From Helicobacteraceae bacterium (GTDB lineage: Bacteria; Campylobacterota; Campylobacteria; Campylobacterales; SZUA-545): a DNA stretch of 57,392 nt. The stretch is taken from the NCBI GenBank assembly GCA_031268655.1, contig JAIRWX010000006.1, positions 1 to 57,392 of the forward strand, written 5' to 3'. Both the position numbers and the translations under genes were made by a program. Under the pieces are notes generated by a model. It did no database searches, had not been told where the DNA came from, and saw only the letters and a list, made by a program, of their open reading frames with translations. How positions within the stretch are numbered: position 1 is the first letter of the stretch; each line of letters starts with the position of its first letter. Below are positions 35,801-44,489 of the stretch, piece after piece.

Positions 35801-35914
35801 ACTCTCTTTGATCTTTCCAATACGATCGGCTTTGATTCGGTTTCGCGTCGCTAAGGCGCGTATATAATCGTTTTTTTGCGACAATGACGACAAAAATCGA
35901 CATAGAAACGTTAA

Positions 35915-37045
35915 ATGAAATTCTCCATTTTCAATCGTAGGACGTTTGCCCACTTTGACTGGGCGCTGATCCTGATGATTTTGCCTATTATGGCTATGTC
36001 GTTTTTCCTGATACGCGAAATAAATATCAATCTGGCTTATAAACAAGGCGGCTATATAGCGGTAGCTTTTTGCCTGTTTATTATCGCGTTTTTGCTGCCG
36101 ATCCGCAGGCTGTACTGGGCGATTCCATTTGCCTATTGGTTTGGCGTGGGTTTGCTGGCGCTTGTCGATATTGTCGGCGTTACGCGCATGGGCGCGCAAA
36201 GGTGGCTCGAACTGCCGTTTTTTGGGCTGACCTTTCAGCCGTCCGAGATTTTCAAGCCCTGTTTTATCCTTATGCTCGCCTATTTGATTCGCGAATCGCC
36301 GCCGTCAAAAGGCGGATACGAGTGGAGAACGTTTTTTAAGCTGCTGTTTTATATCGCAGTTCCGTTCGCGCTGATTATGAAAGAGCCGGATCTCGGCACG
36401 GCGTTTTTGCTGGCGCTGATCGGCGGCGGCGTGATGATCGCGGTCGGTTTGCAACGCAAGATATGGGTTACGTTCGCGCTCGTTCTATCGCTTAGCGGCG
36501 GATTTTTCTACTTCGTCGGCTACGATATGCTGCCCGATTACCAAAAAAAGCGAATCGAGGACTTTCTCTCCGAAAACGACAGCTACCATGCGCGCCAATC
36601 GCTTATCGCAATCGGCAACGGCGGCATAAGCGGCAAACAGCCGGAGGAGGCGACGCAAACGCAGTTACGCTTTCTGCCGATCGCCGCGAGTGATTTTATC
36701 TTCGCCTATTTTGCGGAACGTTTTGGATTTGCGGGCGCGTTGCTGCTGATCGCGCTGTACGCGATGATCGTTTTGCATCTCTTTAGTCTGAACTCGAAGG
36801 CGCGGGGCGATTATTTCACTATGGTTACCATTACCGCGACGGCGATAATGATATTTCTATATATGGCGGTAAATATCGCTATGACGACGAGGCTTGCCCC
36901 CGTCGTGGGCGTGCCTTTGCCGCTTTTTAGCCACGGCGGAAGCTCGTTTGTAAATTTCATCGTTATGTTTGCGATCATCGAAAATCTGCTTGCTTTTAGA
37001 TTTGATTTTTTATATACTTCCGCCCCTCGTTCGTTGGATAGATAG
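35915..37045 (+). CDS. rodA: Rod-shape-determining SEDS glycosyltransferase RodA
   Basis: A lipid-II polymerase of the SEDS family acting with PBP2 in sidewall synthesis. 376 residues, about ten membrane helices. Diagnostic motifs are LPFFGLTFQPSEI, the KEPDLGTA loop, ARQSLIAIGNGGISG and the periplasmic SDFIFAYFAERFGFAG. The C-terminal PLFSHGGSSF box also fits. The shorter, RodA-like layout without FtsW insertions supports RodA, though FtsW cannot be fully excluded. Its TAG stop is only two bases before a tRNA gene. Confidence 0.92.
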   Translation: MKFSIFNRRTFAHFDWALILMILPIMAMSFFLIREININLAYKQGGYIAVAFCLFIIAFLLPIRRLYWAIPFAYWFGVGLLALVDIVGVTRMGAQRWLELPFFGLTFQPSEIFKPCFILMLAYLIRESPPSKGGYEWRTFFKLLFYIAVPFALIMKEPDLGTAFLLALIGGGVMIAVGLQRKIWVTFALVLSLSGGFFYFVGYDMLPDYQKKRIEDFLSENDSYHARQSLIAIGNGGISGKQPEEATQTQLRFLPIAASDFIFAYFAERFGFAGALLLIALYAMIVLHLFSLNSKARGDYFTMVTITATAIMIFLYMAVNIAMTTRLAPVVGVPLPLFSHGGSSFVNFIVMFAIIENLLAFRFDFLYTSAPRSLDR

Positions 37046-37047
37046 CG

Positions 37048-37124
37048 GGGTTCTTAGCTCAGTTGGTTAGAGCCGCCCGCTCATAACGGGCTGGTCGCAG
37101 GTTCGAATCCTGCAGAACCCACCA
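37048..37124 (+). tRNA. tRNA with CAT anticodon (Met elongator or lysidine-type Ile2)
   Basis: A full cloverleaf can be drawn by hand: acceptor GGGTTCT/AGAACCC, D-stem GCTC/GAGC, anticodon stem GCCCG/CGGGC with loop CTCATAA, variable TGGTC, and T-stem GCAGG/CCTGC with TTCGAAT. An encoded CCA ends at 37124. It has a G1-C72 pair and lacks the GGG/CCC anticodon-stem triplet, so it is not the initiator. CAT could be elongator Met or the Ile2 tRNA modified by TilS; sequence alone does not decide. It begins two bases after rodA. Confidence 0.95.
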
Positions 37125-37130
37125 AAGTTT

Positions 37131-37147
37131 GGGCGAGCGGATCGCCC
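37131..37147 (+). terminator. Hairpin after the tRNA
   Basis: GGGCGA / TCGCCC stem of six pairs with a five-base loop, seven bases after the CCA end. No T-run follows. It may stop the rodA-tRNA transcript or act as a 3' processing site. Confidence 0.4.
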
Positions 37148-37225
37148 GCAATCGCGGTTTATATAGAAGCGCCGCCGCGAGGCTTCAGACGCTAAAGATT
37201 TAGTCAATCGGCTAAACGCTTAAAC

Positions 37226-37254
37226 TTGACAAACAATAACGGTCGGGATTATTT
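37226..37254 (+). promoter_or_regulatory. Candidate sigma-70 promoter upstream of flgS
   Basis: A perfect TTGACA (37226-37231) followed 17 bases later by TTATTT, a poor -10. It sits about 155 bases before flgS, in the 285-base gap after the tRNA, where I see no gene. The -35 may be coincidental. Confidence 0.3.
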
Positions 37255-37409
37255 CTGTATTAAACGAAGCGGCGAACTCAAAGCGATAAATGATTTGAGA
37301 TATGAATTCGCGGAAAAAACAAACTTGATCGCAAGGCGATAAAGCGCGATTAACCTCAAAGCCGTTTGCCTTTTGTCGCAAGGGCAATATATGTTACGCT
37401 ACGAAGTAA

Positions 37410-38411
37410 ATGGCGCAGAGAGATAAGCGGCAAGAGTACAGCCCCGAAACAAACGAGCTGGCGGGTCAACTTGACGATCTGATTCGTCGGATCGACGAAT
37501 TTGAGCAAAATCTTGCGGAGCAGCGCGCCCTATTAAAAGAGGTTGTGGAGGTTCAGCCAACGGCGCTTTGGGTTTTGAGCGCCGACGGTTCGACCTATGT
37601 GAATAACGAAAAGGCGAGGCAGACGCGGATCGATCCAAAAGCGATCGGCGCGGAGCAAAGCGACGCGGAGATCGAAATAGACGATCGCTCTTATCTTTTG
37701 CAGGTATTAAAGCGCAACGGCAAAACCATTATTACCGCGACGGATAACACAAAAAACAAACGAAACGAGAGATTGATCGCTATGGGTCAGATGGCGGCGC
37801 ATTTGGCGCACGAGATACGCAATCCCGTCGGCGCGGCGGCGATCTTAACTTCCGCGCTGTTTGACAGGGTTGATATGCGCGCCAAATCGATTGTGCTTGA
37901 AATTAAAAAATCAATCTGGCGCGTGGAGCGAATCGTCAAAGCCACTCTGCTGTTCTCCAAAGGCTTTACGCTAAATCCCAGCAGATTTTCTTTGCGCGAT
38001 CTGAGCGCCGAGCTTAACGACGCGATCGCAAATTACTCATATTCCAAACCGATCGATTTTAATTTTAATCTGCCAAACGAAACGATAAACGCGGATTTTG
38101 ATCTTTTCGGGCTTTCGCTGCAAAATATGATCTTCAACGCGATCGACGCGATTGAAGAGCATGATATAGACAGCGGCGCGATTACGATCAATCATCGCAA
38201 AGAGGGCGAGGTTCGCATATTGGAAATTGTGGATAACGGCAAGCCTTTTGAACGAACGGATCGGCTGTTTGAGGCTTTTTACACCAGCAAAACCAAAGGA
38301 CACGGACTCGGACTCGTTTTAACCCGTCAGATTATAGAGTCGCACGGCGGATCAATCGAGCTATTAGAGAACAAAAAAGGCTTTTTAATACGTTTTATCG
38401 GCGCTAAATAA
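37410..38411 (+). CDS. flgS: Flagellar two-component sensor kinase FlgS
   Basis: A cytosolic histidine kinase that in Campylobacterota phosphorylates FlgR to activate sigma-54-dependent flagellar genes. 333 residues: N-terminal coiled coil (10-50), then a short PAS-like region with the FlgS-typical VEVQPTALWVLSADGS. The H-box AHLAHEIRNPVGA follows, and an HATPase with NAIDAIEE (N-box), VDNGKP (G1) and GHGLGL (G2). No membrane helix. FlgR and rpoN are not in the window, but a sigma-54 promoter for flgG2 is. Confidence 0.9.
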   Translation: MAQRDKRQEYSPETNELAGQLDDLIRRIDEFEQNLAEQRALLKEVVEVQPTALWVLSADGSTYVNNEKARQTRIDPKAIGAEQSDAEIEIDDRSYLLQVLKRNGKTIITATDNTKNKRNERLIAMGQMAAHLAHEIRNPVGAAAILTSALFDRVDMRAKSIVLEIKKSIWRVERIVKATLLFSKGFTLNPSRFSLRDLSAELNDAIANYSYSKPIDFNFNLPNETINADFDLFGLSLQNMIFNAIDAIEEHDIDSGAITINHRKEGEVRILEIVDNGKPFERTDRLFEAFYTSKTKGHGLGLVLTRQIIESHGGSIELLENKKGFLIRFIGAK

Positions 38412-38431
38412 ATTAAGCGATCCGTAAGGCT

Positions 38432-38461
38432 AAAACGCGACCGATCGGACAGCCGCGTTTT
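38432..38461 (+). terminator. Hairpin after flgS
   Basis: Eight-base perfect stem AAAACGCG / CGCGTTTT with a 14-base loop, starting about 20 bases after the flgS stop and 26 bases before the DUF1538 start. The four T of the right arm are part of the stem, so the structure is only terminator-like. Confidence 0.4.
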
Positions 38462-38486
38462 GGCGTTGTTGTGTTAAACTGCCGTT

Positions 38487-39983
38487 ATGCGCGAATTTTT
38501 GGCATCGATTTTAAACGCCTGCAAAAATCTATTGCCGATTATCGGCGTGGTCATTTTTTTTCAACTCGCGGTTTTTGGCGGCGTTCCCGAAAATCTTAGC
38601 TCCATCGCTATCGGAATGGTTATCGTGGTGATTGGAATCGCGTTGCTGTTGCAGGGACTGGAACTTGGCGTGTTTCCGATCGGCGCGAATTTATCGAACG
38701 AATTGACGCGCAAGGGCAATCTGTTTGTATTGTTGCTGTTTGGTTTCTGCCTAGGTTTTGCGGCGGTGATCGCCGAACCGGCGCTGATCGCGGTAGCCGA
38801 TCAAGCGGAGGGTATCAGCGCGGGGCGCATAAATGCTCTGACGCTTCGCGTCGTTATAGCGATTTCGGTTGGAATTGTAATGATGATCGGCATTTTGCGC
38901 ATCGCGTTCGGTCATCTATTATCATGGTATATGCTTGGCGGTTACGCGATTGTCTCGATCGTCAGTTTTTGCGCTCCCGACGAGATTTTAGCGCTCGCTT
39001 ACGACAGCGGCGCGGTAACCACAAACGTGGTAACCGTTCCGCTGATCGCCGCGTTTGGCGTGGGGCTTGCGGGCGCGATCAAAGGGCGCGACACTTTAAC
39101 CGACGGATTTGGCTTGGTGGCTATGGCGTTGCTTGCGCCGACGATCAGCCTCTTGTTTTACGGGATTGCCGTCTATAGCGATTCCGTCGCGGCGATCGAG
39201 ATCGCGACAGACGCGGCGGCGGTTGTGCCGCAAGAGGGCGAAGTCGCCGTTTTTGCCTTGAACGCGGCGATTTTTGAGCTGCTTGAGATGTTTCGAGACG
39301 TGCTGCCAATTATCGTCGTCGTTCTGTTTTTTCAGTTTATCGTTCTGCGTCGCCCGCTAGCCAGAGCGCACCACGTGGCGGGCGGTTTTTTTATGGTTAT
39401 CTGCGGGCTTTACGCCTTTACGGTCGGTCTGAAGCTGGGGCTTTTTCCGATCGGAACGGCGATGGCAAATCAGCTGATTTTAAGCGGCGTAAGCGTCGCT
39501 TTCGTCTATCTGTTCGCCTTCGCGCTGGGCTTTGCGGCGGCTATGGCGGAACCGGCGCTGATCGCGGTGGGCAAACAAGCCGAGGAAGCGGCCAAAGGAC
39601 GGATAAAAGCGAGTATTATTAGATTGATGGTTGCGCTGGGAGTCGCTTTTGGAATCGCGATCGGAGCGCACCGAATACTAAGCGGCGAGTCTATGAGGGC
39701 GTTTGTGATCGTAGGCTTCGCGGTAGCCGCGTCGCTGTCGGCGATATCGCCGCGATATATCGTCGCGCTCGCGTTCGATATGGGCGGCGTGGCTTCCAGC
39801 GTAATCAGCGTGCCGTTGATCACCGCGCTCGGCTTGGGGCTTGCGGAGAATATAGAAGGACGCAGTGCGCTGATCGACGGTTTTGGGCTGCTTATTTTCG
39901 CTTCGTTTTGCCCCGCGATCACCATTATGTGTTACGCGCTGGCGGTAGAATGGAAAACAAAACGTATAAAGGAGGAAAAATGA
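38487..39983 (+). CDS. DUF1538 family membrane protein (internally duplicated)
   Basis: A polytopic inner membrane protein of 498 residues with two homologous halves. LGVFPIGANLSNELTRKGN and AVIAEPALIAVADQAEG recur as LGLFPIGTAMANQLI and AAMAEPALIAVGKQAEE. The GAVTTNVVTVPLIAAFG segment of half 1 matches GGVASSVISVPLITALG in half 2. This fits DUF1538, which is thought to be a transporter of unknown substrate. Stop and next start overlap (ATGA). A PII-like and a CBS protein follow, suggesting metabolite-sensing control of transport. Substrate unknown. Confidence 0.85.
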   Translation: MREFLASILNACKNLLPIIGVVIFFQLAVFGGVPENLSSIAIGMVIVVIGIALLLQGLELGVFPIGANLSNELTRKGNLFVLLLFGFCLGFAAVIAEPALIAVADQAEGISAGRINALTLRVVIAISVGIVMMIGILRIAFGHLLSWYMLGGYAIVSIVSFCAPDEILALAYDSGAVTTNVVTVPLIAAFGVGLAGAIKGRDTLTDGFGLVAMALLAPTISLLFYGIAVYSDSVAAIEIATDAAAVVPQEGEVAVFALNAAIFELLEMFRDVLPIIVVVLFFQFIVLRRPLARAHHVAGGFFMVICGLYAFTVGLKLGLFPIGTAMANQLILSGVSVAFVYLFAFALGFAAAMAEPALIAVGKQAEEAAKGRIKASIIRLMVALGVAFGIAIGAHRILSGESMRAFVIVGFAVAASLSAISPRYIVALAFDMGGVASSVISVPLITALGLGLAENIEGRSALIDGFGLLIFASFCPAITIMCYALAVEWKTKRIKEEK

Positions 39984-40327
39984 AATTTTCCGCGTTAGTG
40001 GCGATTTTAGCCGACGAGGTTGAGGAGCGGGCGATCAAAATCGCCAAAGAGGCGGGCGCGGAAGGCGTTACTATCGTCTCCGCGCGCGGCATTGGCGCGG
40101 TCGAAAAGAAGATTTTTTTCGGACTGACGCACGAGGGAAGCCAATCTATGCTGATCTTTGTTTTGGAGCGCAAACTTTCCGTCGCGGTGCTGAAAAGTCT
40201 GTCCAAAGAGCTGGGACTTGGCGAGCATTCTAACGGAGTCGTTTTTACCCTGCCGCTTGAGCATATTGCCGGCATCGATCATATACAGATTCAGCGTTTT
40301 GAACAACGCATAAAGGACGAACTATGA
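39980..40327 (+). CDS. PII-like nitrogen-regulator family protein
   Basis: A 115-residue ferredoxin-like protein resembling GlnB/GlnK relatives: FSALVAILADEVEERAIKIAKEAGA at the start and a TIVSARGIG strand-loop. It ends with a QRFEQRIKDEL helix. The canonical T-loop and uridylylation tyrosine are not obvious, so it is PII-like rather than GlnK. AAAGGAGG precedes the ATG, the strongest ribosome site here. It sits between DUF1538 and the CBS gene and overlaps both, so it probably binds a nucleotide or metabolite and controls the transporter. Confidence 0.8.
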   Translation: MKFSALVAILADEVEERAIKIAKEAGAEGVTIVSARGIGAVEKKIFFGLTHEGSQSMLIFVLERKLSVAVLKSLSKELGLGEHSNGVVFTLPLEHIAGIDHIQIQRFEQRIKDEL

Positions 40328-40731
40328 AAGAGACAAGTCTGCTTGTGAAAGATATTATGATACGCGACGTAATGATGGTTTCGCCGTTTGCGACATTGCG
40401 CGAGGCAATGGCGCTTATCAACAAGCACAAAGTCAAGGCGCTTGTGATGGAAAAGCGCCACGAACACGACGCGTACGGCATTTTGACCTTCACGACGCTT
40501 TTGCGCTGCATCGTCGCGGAGGAGGGCGATATCGATCTGATCAACGTGTACGACGTAGCCGCCAAACCCGCGCTGACCGTCAGCCGAGAGCTTGAGATTA
40601 AGCACGTCGCAAGATTGATGGTAAATCAGGGTATAAGACGAATTGTCGTAACGTTGAACAACAAAATCGAGGGCGTGATCACGATGGACGACATTGTCGG
40701 CGTTATCTTAAAATCGGTCGAAGAGGAATAG
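40324..40731 (+). CDS. Two-CBS-domain protein
   Basis: 135 residues comprising a CBS pair: MIRDVMMVSPFATLREAMALINKHKVKALVM, then VYDVAAKPALTVSRELEIKHVARLMVNQGIRR with ITMDDIVGVI. CBS pairs bind adenosine nucleotides such as AMP, ATP or SAM. No catalytic domain is attached. Its ATGA overlaps the PII-like stop. It is probably the energy or nucleotide sensor of the DUF1538 operon. The stop is followed by a 13-base repeat. Confidence 0.88.
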   Translation: MKETSLLVKDIMIRDVMMVSPFATLREAMALINKHKVKALVMEKRHEHDAYGILTFTTLLRCIVAEEGDIDLINVYDVAAKPALTVSRELEIKHVARLMVNQGIRRIVVTLNNKIEGVITMDDIVGVILKSVEEE

Positions 40732-40778
40732 CGCGGCGGTTTGCCGTTTAACGCCTTGAGCGATCGCGCGGCGGTTTG
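40731..40778 (+). repeat. Two 13-bp direct repeats, 35 bp apart
   Basis: GCGCGGCGGTTTG occurs at 40731-40743 and again at 40766-40778. The first copy overlaps the last base of the CBS stop. It may reflect a small local duplication or the trace of slippage. Confidence 0.5.
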
Positions 40779-40866
40779 GACAGGTTCGTCGGCGCGCGAG
40801 GCTAAAATTCTTGCGGATTATCTCGCGGTATCGCTCAAAGAGGTAGTTCAAAATGGTTCAATTTGA
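40756..40866 (+). CDS. Doubtful short ORF, 36 residues
   Basis: From a TTG at 40756 a 36-residue frame reads with coding-like, helix-forming composition (ends DYLAVSLKEVVQNGS). There is no convincing ribosome site, and no known family. It overlaps the second copy of the 13-bp repeat. It may be a gene remnant or chance. The rest of the gap to 41020 holds no gene; a GAAGCG/CGCTTC pair followed by five T at 40964-40999 could end transcription. Confidence 0.2.
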   Translation: MSDRAAVWTGSSAREAKILADYLAVSLKEVVQNGSI

Positions 40867-41020
40867 GGCGATTAGGTTTATACGGGGACGGGGGCTGTTT
40901 TTAATGTCGTTTCGCGTTTTAACGCCCGAAGGCTATTGAGAACGCTAGCGCCGAACGTGAATTGAAGCGCAAACGAAAGCGCCCGAACCGCTTCTTTTTG
41001 CGATCGATCGCTTTGCGGCG

Positions 41021-42019
41021 CTAATTGCAGATCAATGCATCTTCTTGATACAAAGCGCTTTCAATCGACGCGACGACAACCCCTTTTGGCAGATCCTCGA
41101 CGACAAAGATCGGCGTAATATCGCGCGCGGACAGCCCCAGAGCCTCGCGCGCGTCGTTTTTGTCGGCAAACGAGCGCCGAGTTACGAAGCCGGCGGATTT
41201 TTCAAATCGCGCCGCGTATTCGCTGAGCGCAATCAGCCGCGTTTTTACGTTCGCGCTTGCAGAGTAGGGGGCTATGTCGCAGGCGATCGGCGACCCGCCT
41301 TCGTCGATAAGCGATCCGCTTAACAGCCGCCACTCCATAATTTTTGTTTTATATAGGCGGGCTGTTTCGCCCGCGTTTTCGCGCCGCGCCCGCTCGCTAA
41401 TCGCTTCCAGACGCAGATCGCAAGCGGTTTTCGCGCCGTCGATCGGGCATATCAGTTCCGCCGCAAAACGTCCTTGCGCGGCGCGCTGTTTGATCAACGC
41501 CCACGCGCAACCGCAGTAGTTTTGAAAGTACGCCTCTTTTTCGCGGGCAAGCGCAAACGCGGCTTGCGTACCGCCGTTTTTGCGAAAGTCCTCGAAAACA
41601 AACTCGAGATCGTATCTCTTTGCGATCCGTTGCGCGGCGGCTTTCAGTTGAATAAGATCCTTCTTTGGACTTATAAGCAGCGTCGAGCTGAAACTTTTTT
41701 CGCCCAGCCTCGTTCCCTCTCGCGCCGTTCGCTCAAGACGCAGATCGAAACACCTAGCGCACCTCGCGCCTTTTTCGGGCTCGTTTTCCAGTCCCCGCGC
41801 CGCCAACAAGAAGCTATCCGTATCGTACTCGCCCTCGATAAACGCGATTTTGAGCCGATCGCAGCGCCGTTTCGCGTCGATCAACCTAGACATATATTCG
41901 TTTCGCGGGCAGATATTGGGATTGTAAAAAAAGCCCGTAATCATTTCAGAGGGACGTTTTTCTCTTAACTTGGCGAGAAAATACCAACTATCCACGCTAC
42001 AGCAGATATGGACAATCAT
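41021..42019 (-). CDS. queH: Epoxyqueuosine reductase QueH
   Basis: Converts epoxyqueuosine to queuosine in tRNA, the last step of queuosine synthesis, with an iron-sulfur cluster. The 332-residue protein has IVHICCSVDS at the N-terminus, the paired cysteines CARCFDLRLERTA and a third pair in NYCGCAW, plus SSTLLISPKKD. The first 200 residues are the catalytic unit. About 130 more residues form a C-terminal extension that seems common in this phylum. It is downstream of rsmE on the same strand, 39 bases away. Confidence 0.9.
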   Translation of the reverse strand: MIVHICCSVDSWYFLAKLREKRPSEMITGFFYNPNICPRNEYMSRLIDAKRRCDRLKIAFIEGEYDTDSFLLAARGLENEPEKGARCARCFDLRLERTAREGTRLGEKSFSSTLLISPKKDLIQLKAAAQRIAKRYDLEFVFEDFRKNGGTQAAFALAREKEAYFQNYCGCAWALIKQRAAQGRFAAELICPIDGAKTACDLRLEAISERARRENAGETARLYKTKIMEWRLLSGSLIDEGGSPIACDIAPYSASANVKTRLIALSEYAARFEKSAGFVTRRSFADKNDAREALGLSARDITPIFVVEDLPKGVVVASIESALYQEDALICN

Positions 42020-42058
42020 ATTGGTTCGCTTTTTTTCATAGAGAGATTATAGGGATTT

Positions 42059-42739
42059 TTAACGGCGGGGCGAACAGGCGGCGGCTAAAGAGGCGATTAA
42101 CAAGATCGCCGTTTCGCTTCGCAGCGTCAAAGGAGTATCGACGCTGAAACGCGGCGGATTTTTGAGCGTTTCATAATCTCCGTCGCCAAAACCGCCCTCG
42201 GGACCCACGATCACAACGTAGTCGCGCATAGACTCATGGGTTAGTTTCGCGCCGCCGAAATCCAAAACCGCCGCGTTTGCATTTTCGCTCGCAAATACAG
42301 AAAGCTCTTTAATCTCGATAGTCATCTTGCGCGATCGTCCGCACTGCTCGCACGAGCCTATGATAATCCGATCAAAACGATCGAGGTTCAGATGAAAATC
42401 GCGCTGGCTTTTCTCGCTCCAGATCAGAGTCAATTTACCCGCGCCCATTTCGTTTAGGGCGGGCAGGGTTTTATCGATCGTTTTGGGATCGACGACGCAC
42501 CACGCGACGGCAATATCGCGGGCGGGCAAAACGGGCGCCAGCGCGGCTTTTGTCAGCGACAGAATCGCTTTGGATTTGCCTAAATCCCGTACCGAGTAAT
42601 CGTAGAGGTTGTCGTCTTGCAGATTGCGAATTTTGACGGTTTCGCCGACGCGAACGCGCCTGACTTTCAAACGAGCGAACCGATCGCCCGACAGCGCCAG
42701 ATCGTCTTCTCCCGCGTTTTCGCTGTACAAGAAACGCAT
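42059..42739 (-). CDS. rsmE: 16S rRNA (uracil-1498-N3) methyltransferase RsmE
   Basis: SPOUT-class SAM-dependent enzyme methylating U1498 of 16S rRNA. 226 residues with a PUA-like N-terminus (RFLYSENAG, KVRRVRVGETV). The knotted C-terminal domain has IVGPEGGFGDGDY and TLRSETAILL. It is six bases downstream of the M23 peptidase gene, in one minus-strand run with queH. Confidence 0.93.
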   Translation of the reverse strand: MRFLYSENAGEDDLALSGDRFARLKVRRVRVGETVKIRNLQDDNLYDYSVRDLGKSKAILSLTKAALAPVLPARDIAVAWCVVDPKTIDKTLPALNEMGAGKLTLIWSEKSQRDFHLNLDRFDRIIIGSCEQCGRSRKMTIEIKELSVFASENANAAVLDFGGAKLTHESMRDYVVIVGPEGGFGDGDYETLKNPPRFSVDTPLTLRSETAILLIASLAAACSPRR

Positions 42740-42745
42740 TTGGCT

Positions 42746-43942
42746 TTAGTTTGCGCCGCCGCTTTCGGGCAACTTCGCGGAGCTAACGCGGGTTACGCTG
42801 TTTTCGCCTATGTCCGCCAAATAGTCGAGCTCCGATCTTAGCCGCTTCGCTTCCGTTAGAAATTTTTCCAGCTTTGCGCCGTTAAGTCCGTTTTGGCGTA
42901 CGTTGCGTAACGCCAGCGGATTTGTGTTCTGCCCGCCTTTACGTACCTCAAAGTGCAGATGCGATCCCGTAGCCACGCCCGTTTTTCCCACGTAGCCGAT
43001 GGTTTGCCCCTGTTTAACGCGCCCGCCCGCCGCCAGCGCCGGGGCAAAACCGCTCAAATGCGCGTAACGGCTCTCCCAGCCGTTTTTGTGTTCGATAATC
43101 ACAAGTTTGCCATAGCCTTTATCGCACTCCTTTTGACAGCCGCGAAAACGTACCGCGCCGTCGGCGACGCTGATCACGGAAGTTCCCTGCAACGCGGCAA
43201 AATCGACGCCAAGATGCGGACGCATAACGCCCAATATCGGATGAACGCGACCGTTCGGCTGGTATTTGCTGGTGATTTCGATGAACTGCACGGGATATTT
43301 CAAAAAGAGACTTGCCAACGTATTGCCGGTTTCGTCGTAGTAGCTTTCGTCCTCGTCGCGGTAAAAGGCGTAAAGGCGGCTCTTTCGCATTTCGATAAAC
43401 GCGGATTTCACAACCACCGCGCCCCAGGTTTTGCCGAGCCTGATCTTGCGATCGTAGATTGCGCTTACGCGATCCTCTTTTTGCAGATCGCGCCTGAAAT
43501 CAACCCTAACGCCATAAATAGAGGAGAGCTCCGTCGATAGCTTGCTGTTGCCCGTAATCTGCAGCAGATCGTGCTGCAACGAGTTTTTCATCTTGGCGTT
43601 GAGCGTTTCGGTTACGACAAAATAGCGCACGGGGATAATCTCTATGCGGTATTTATCGCTGTCGAGATAGAGCGAAATCTGCCGATCGTCGCTTATGGGG
43701 ATAAGCGCGTGCAGCAGTTTGCCGCTCTCCTCGTCGCGGTGTTCGTAATAGTAGGTTTTGGCGAGAATCATCTTGAGCGAGCCAAAGGTTTCGTCGTCAA
43801 GATCGGAAAGAATCGAGGCGTCGATTCCGTTGCCGGCCAGATAGTCGTAAAAAACGAGATTGACAGCCCAGCTTCTTTCGGCTACGGGGTTTGACAAAAG
43901 CGTCGTCCAACAGCATATGATAAAGAAAAGAAATCGTCTCAA
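42746..43942 (-). CDS. M23 metallopeptidase, Csd3/Pgp3-like
   Basis: A periplasmic peptidoglycan endopeptidase/carboxypeptidase. In Helicobacter (Csd3) and Campylobacter (Pgp3) it is needed for helical cell shape. The 398-residue protein has a signal peptide (RRFLFFIICCWTTLLSNP) and an N-terminal autoinhibitory-type region (30-240). The lysostaphin-like zinc site is PHLGVDF plus HLHFEVRKG, with NPILxxx-type ends. Length and neighbours fit Csd3. Shape control is known for the family, not shown here. Confidence 0.88.
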   Translation of the reverse strand: MRRFLFFIICCWTTLLSNPVAERSWAVNLVFYDYLAGNGIDASILSDLDDETFGSLKMILAKTYYYEHRDEESGKLLHALIPISDDRQISLYLDSDKYRIEIIPVRYFVVTETLNAKMKNSLQHDLLQITGNSKLSTELSSIYGVRVDFRRDLQKEDRVSAIYDRKIRLGKTWGAVVVKSAFIEMRKSRLYAFYRDEDESYYDETGNTLASLFLKYPVQFIEITSKYQPNGRVHPILGVMRPHLGVDFAALQGTSVISVADGAVRFRGCQKECDKGYGKLVIIEHKNGWESRYAHLSGFAPALAAGGRVKQGQTIGYVGKTGVATGSHLHFEVRKGGQNTNPLALRNVRQNGLNGAKLEKFLTEAKRLRSELDYLADIGENSVTRVSSAKLPESGGAN

Positions 43943-44051
43943 TCGCGTCCTCCTGCCCCGACTTTAGCGCGCGATCCTACACAAACATCGGTTAATTTTG
44001 AAACCAAATCGCCGTTTTTTTAGTCTCTTTTTAATAAGATCGGCTGTAAAT

Positions 44052-44489
44052 ATGAGATCAGCGGCGGTTTTTTGTTCTATCTTTCCGTTTTTGGCGCTAA
44101 TGTCGTTTGGGTGCGCTCCCACGATCAGGGCGGTTGATACGGTCAAATCGTGCGACGCGTTTTTATACGAAAGCGATTCGATCGATTTTCAACTTGCGCG
44201 GGGCGCGAACGCCGCTAAAGAGGCGAAAGATAAAGACGTGCCGTTACATATTTTCGCGGTCGGCGTGGGAGCGATGTTCAGTCTCGCCCCGCTGATTGCG
44301 CCGACGGCGAGCGCGATAACCGTAAGCGGCGGCTCGGCGTATATTATGCCGACGCTGACGGTTGGTTACTACAACCGCTTCGTCGCGCCTAAGGAGATCA
44401 TCGATCGCTACGACTACCTAGAGGAGCGGCGCGCAATTTTGGATCGGTTATTAGAGGAAAACGAATGCAAAAAGAGAACGGAACGTTAG
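44052..44489 (+). CDS. Predicted lipoprotein of unknown function
   Basis: 145 residues with a lipoprotein signal: hydrophobic h-region FPFLALMSF followed by GC (lipobox MSFGC at about residue 20-24). The mature part has a hydrophobic, alanine-rich segment (IFAVGVGAMFSLAPLIAPTASAI) that may be a membrane helix or a barrel strand, then a charged C-terminus. An upstream ATG (43998) would add residues before the signal, so I use 44052. It overlaps the AAA gene by 25 bases. Not a family I recognise. Confidence 0.6.
   Translation: MRSAAVFCSIFPFLALMSFGCAPTIRAVDTVKSCDAFLYESDSIDFQLARGANAAKEAKDKDVPLHIFAVGVGAMFSLAPLIAPTASAITVSGGSAYIMPTLTVGYYNRFVAPKEIIDRYDYLEERRAILDRLLEENECKKRTER

Noticed and set aside
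37048-37124. Initiator tRNA-fMet reading of the CAT tRNA
   Set aside because: It has a G1-C72 pair and lacks the GGG/CCC anticodon stem triplet that marks bacterial initiators.
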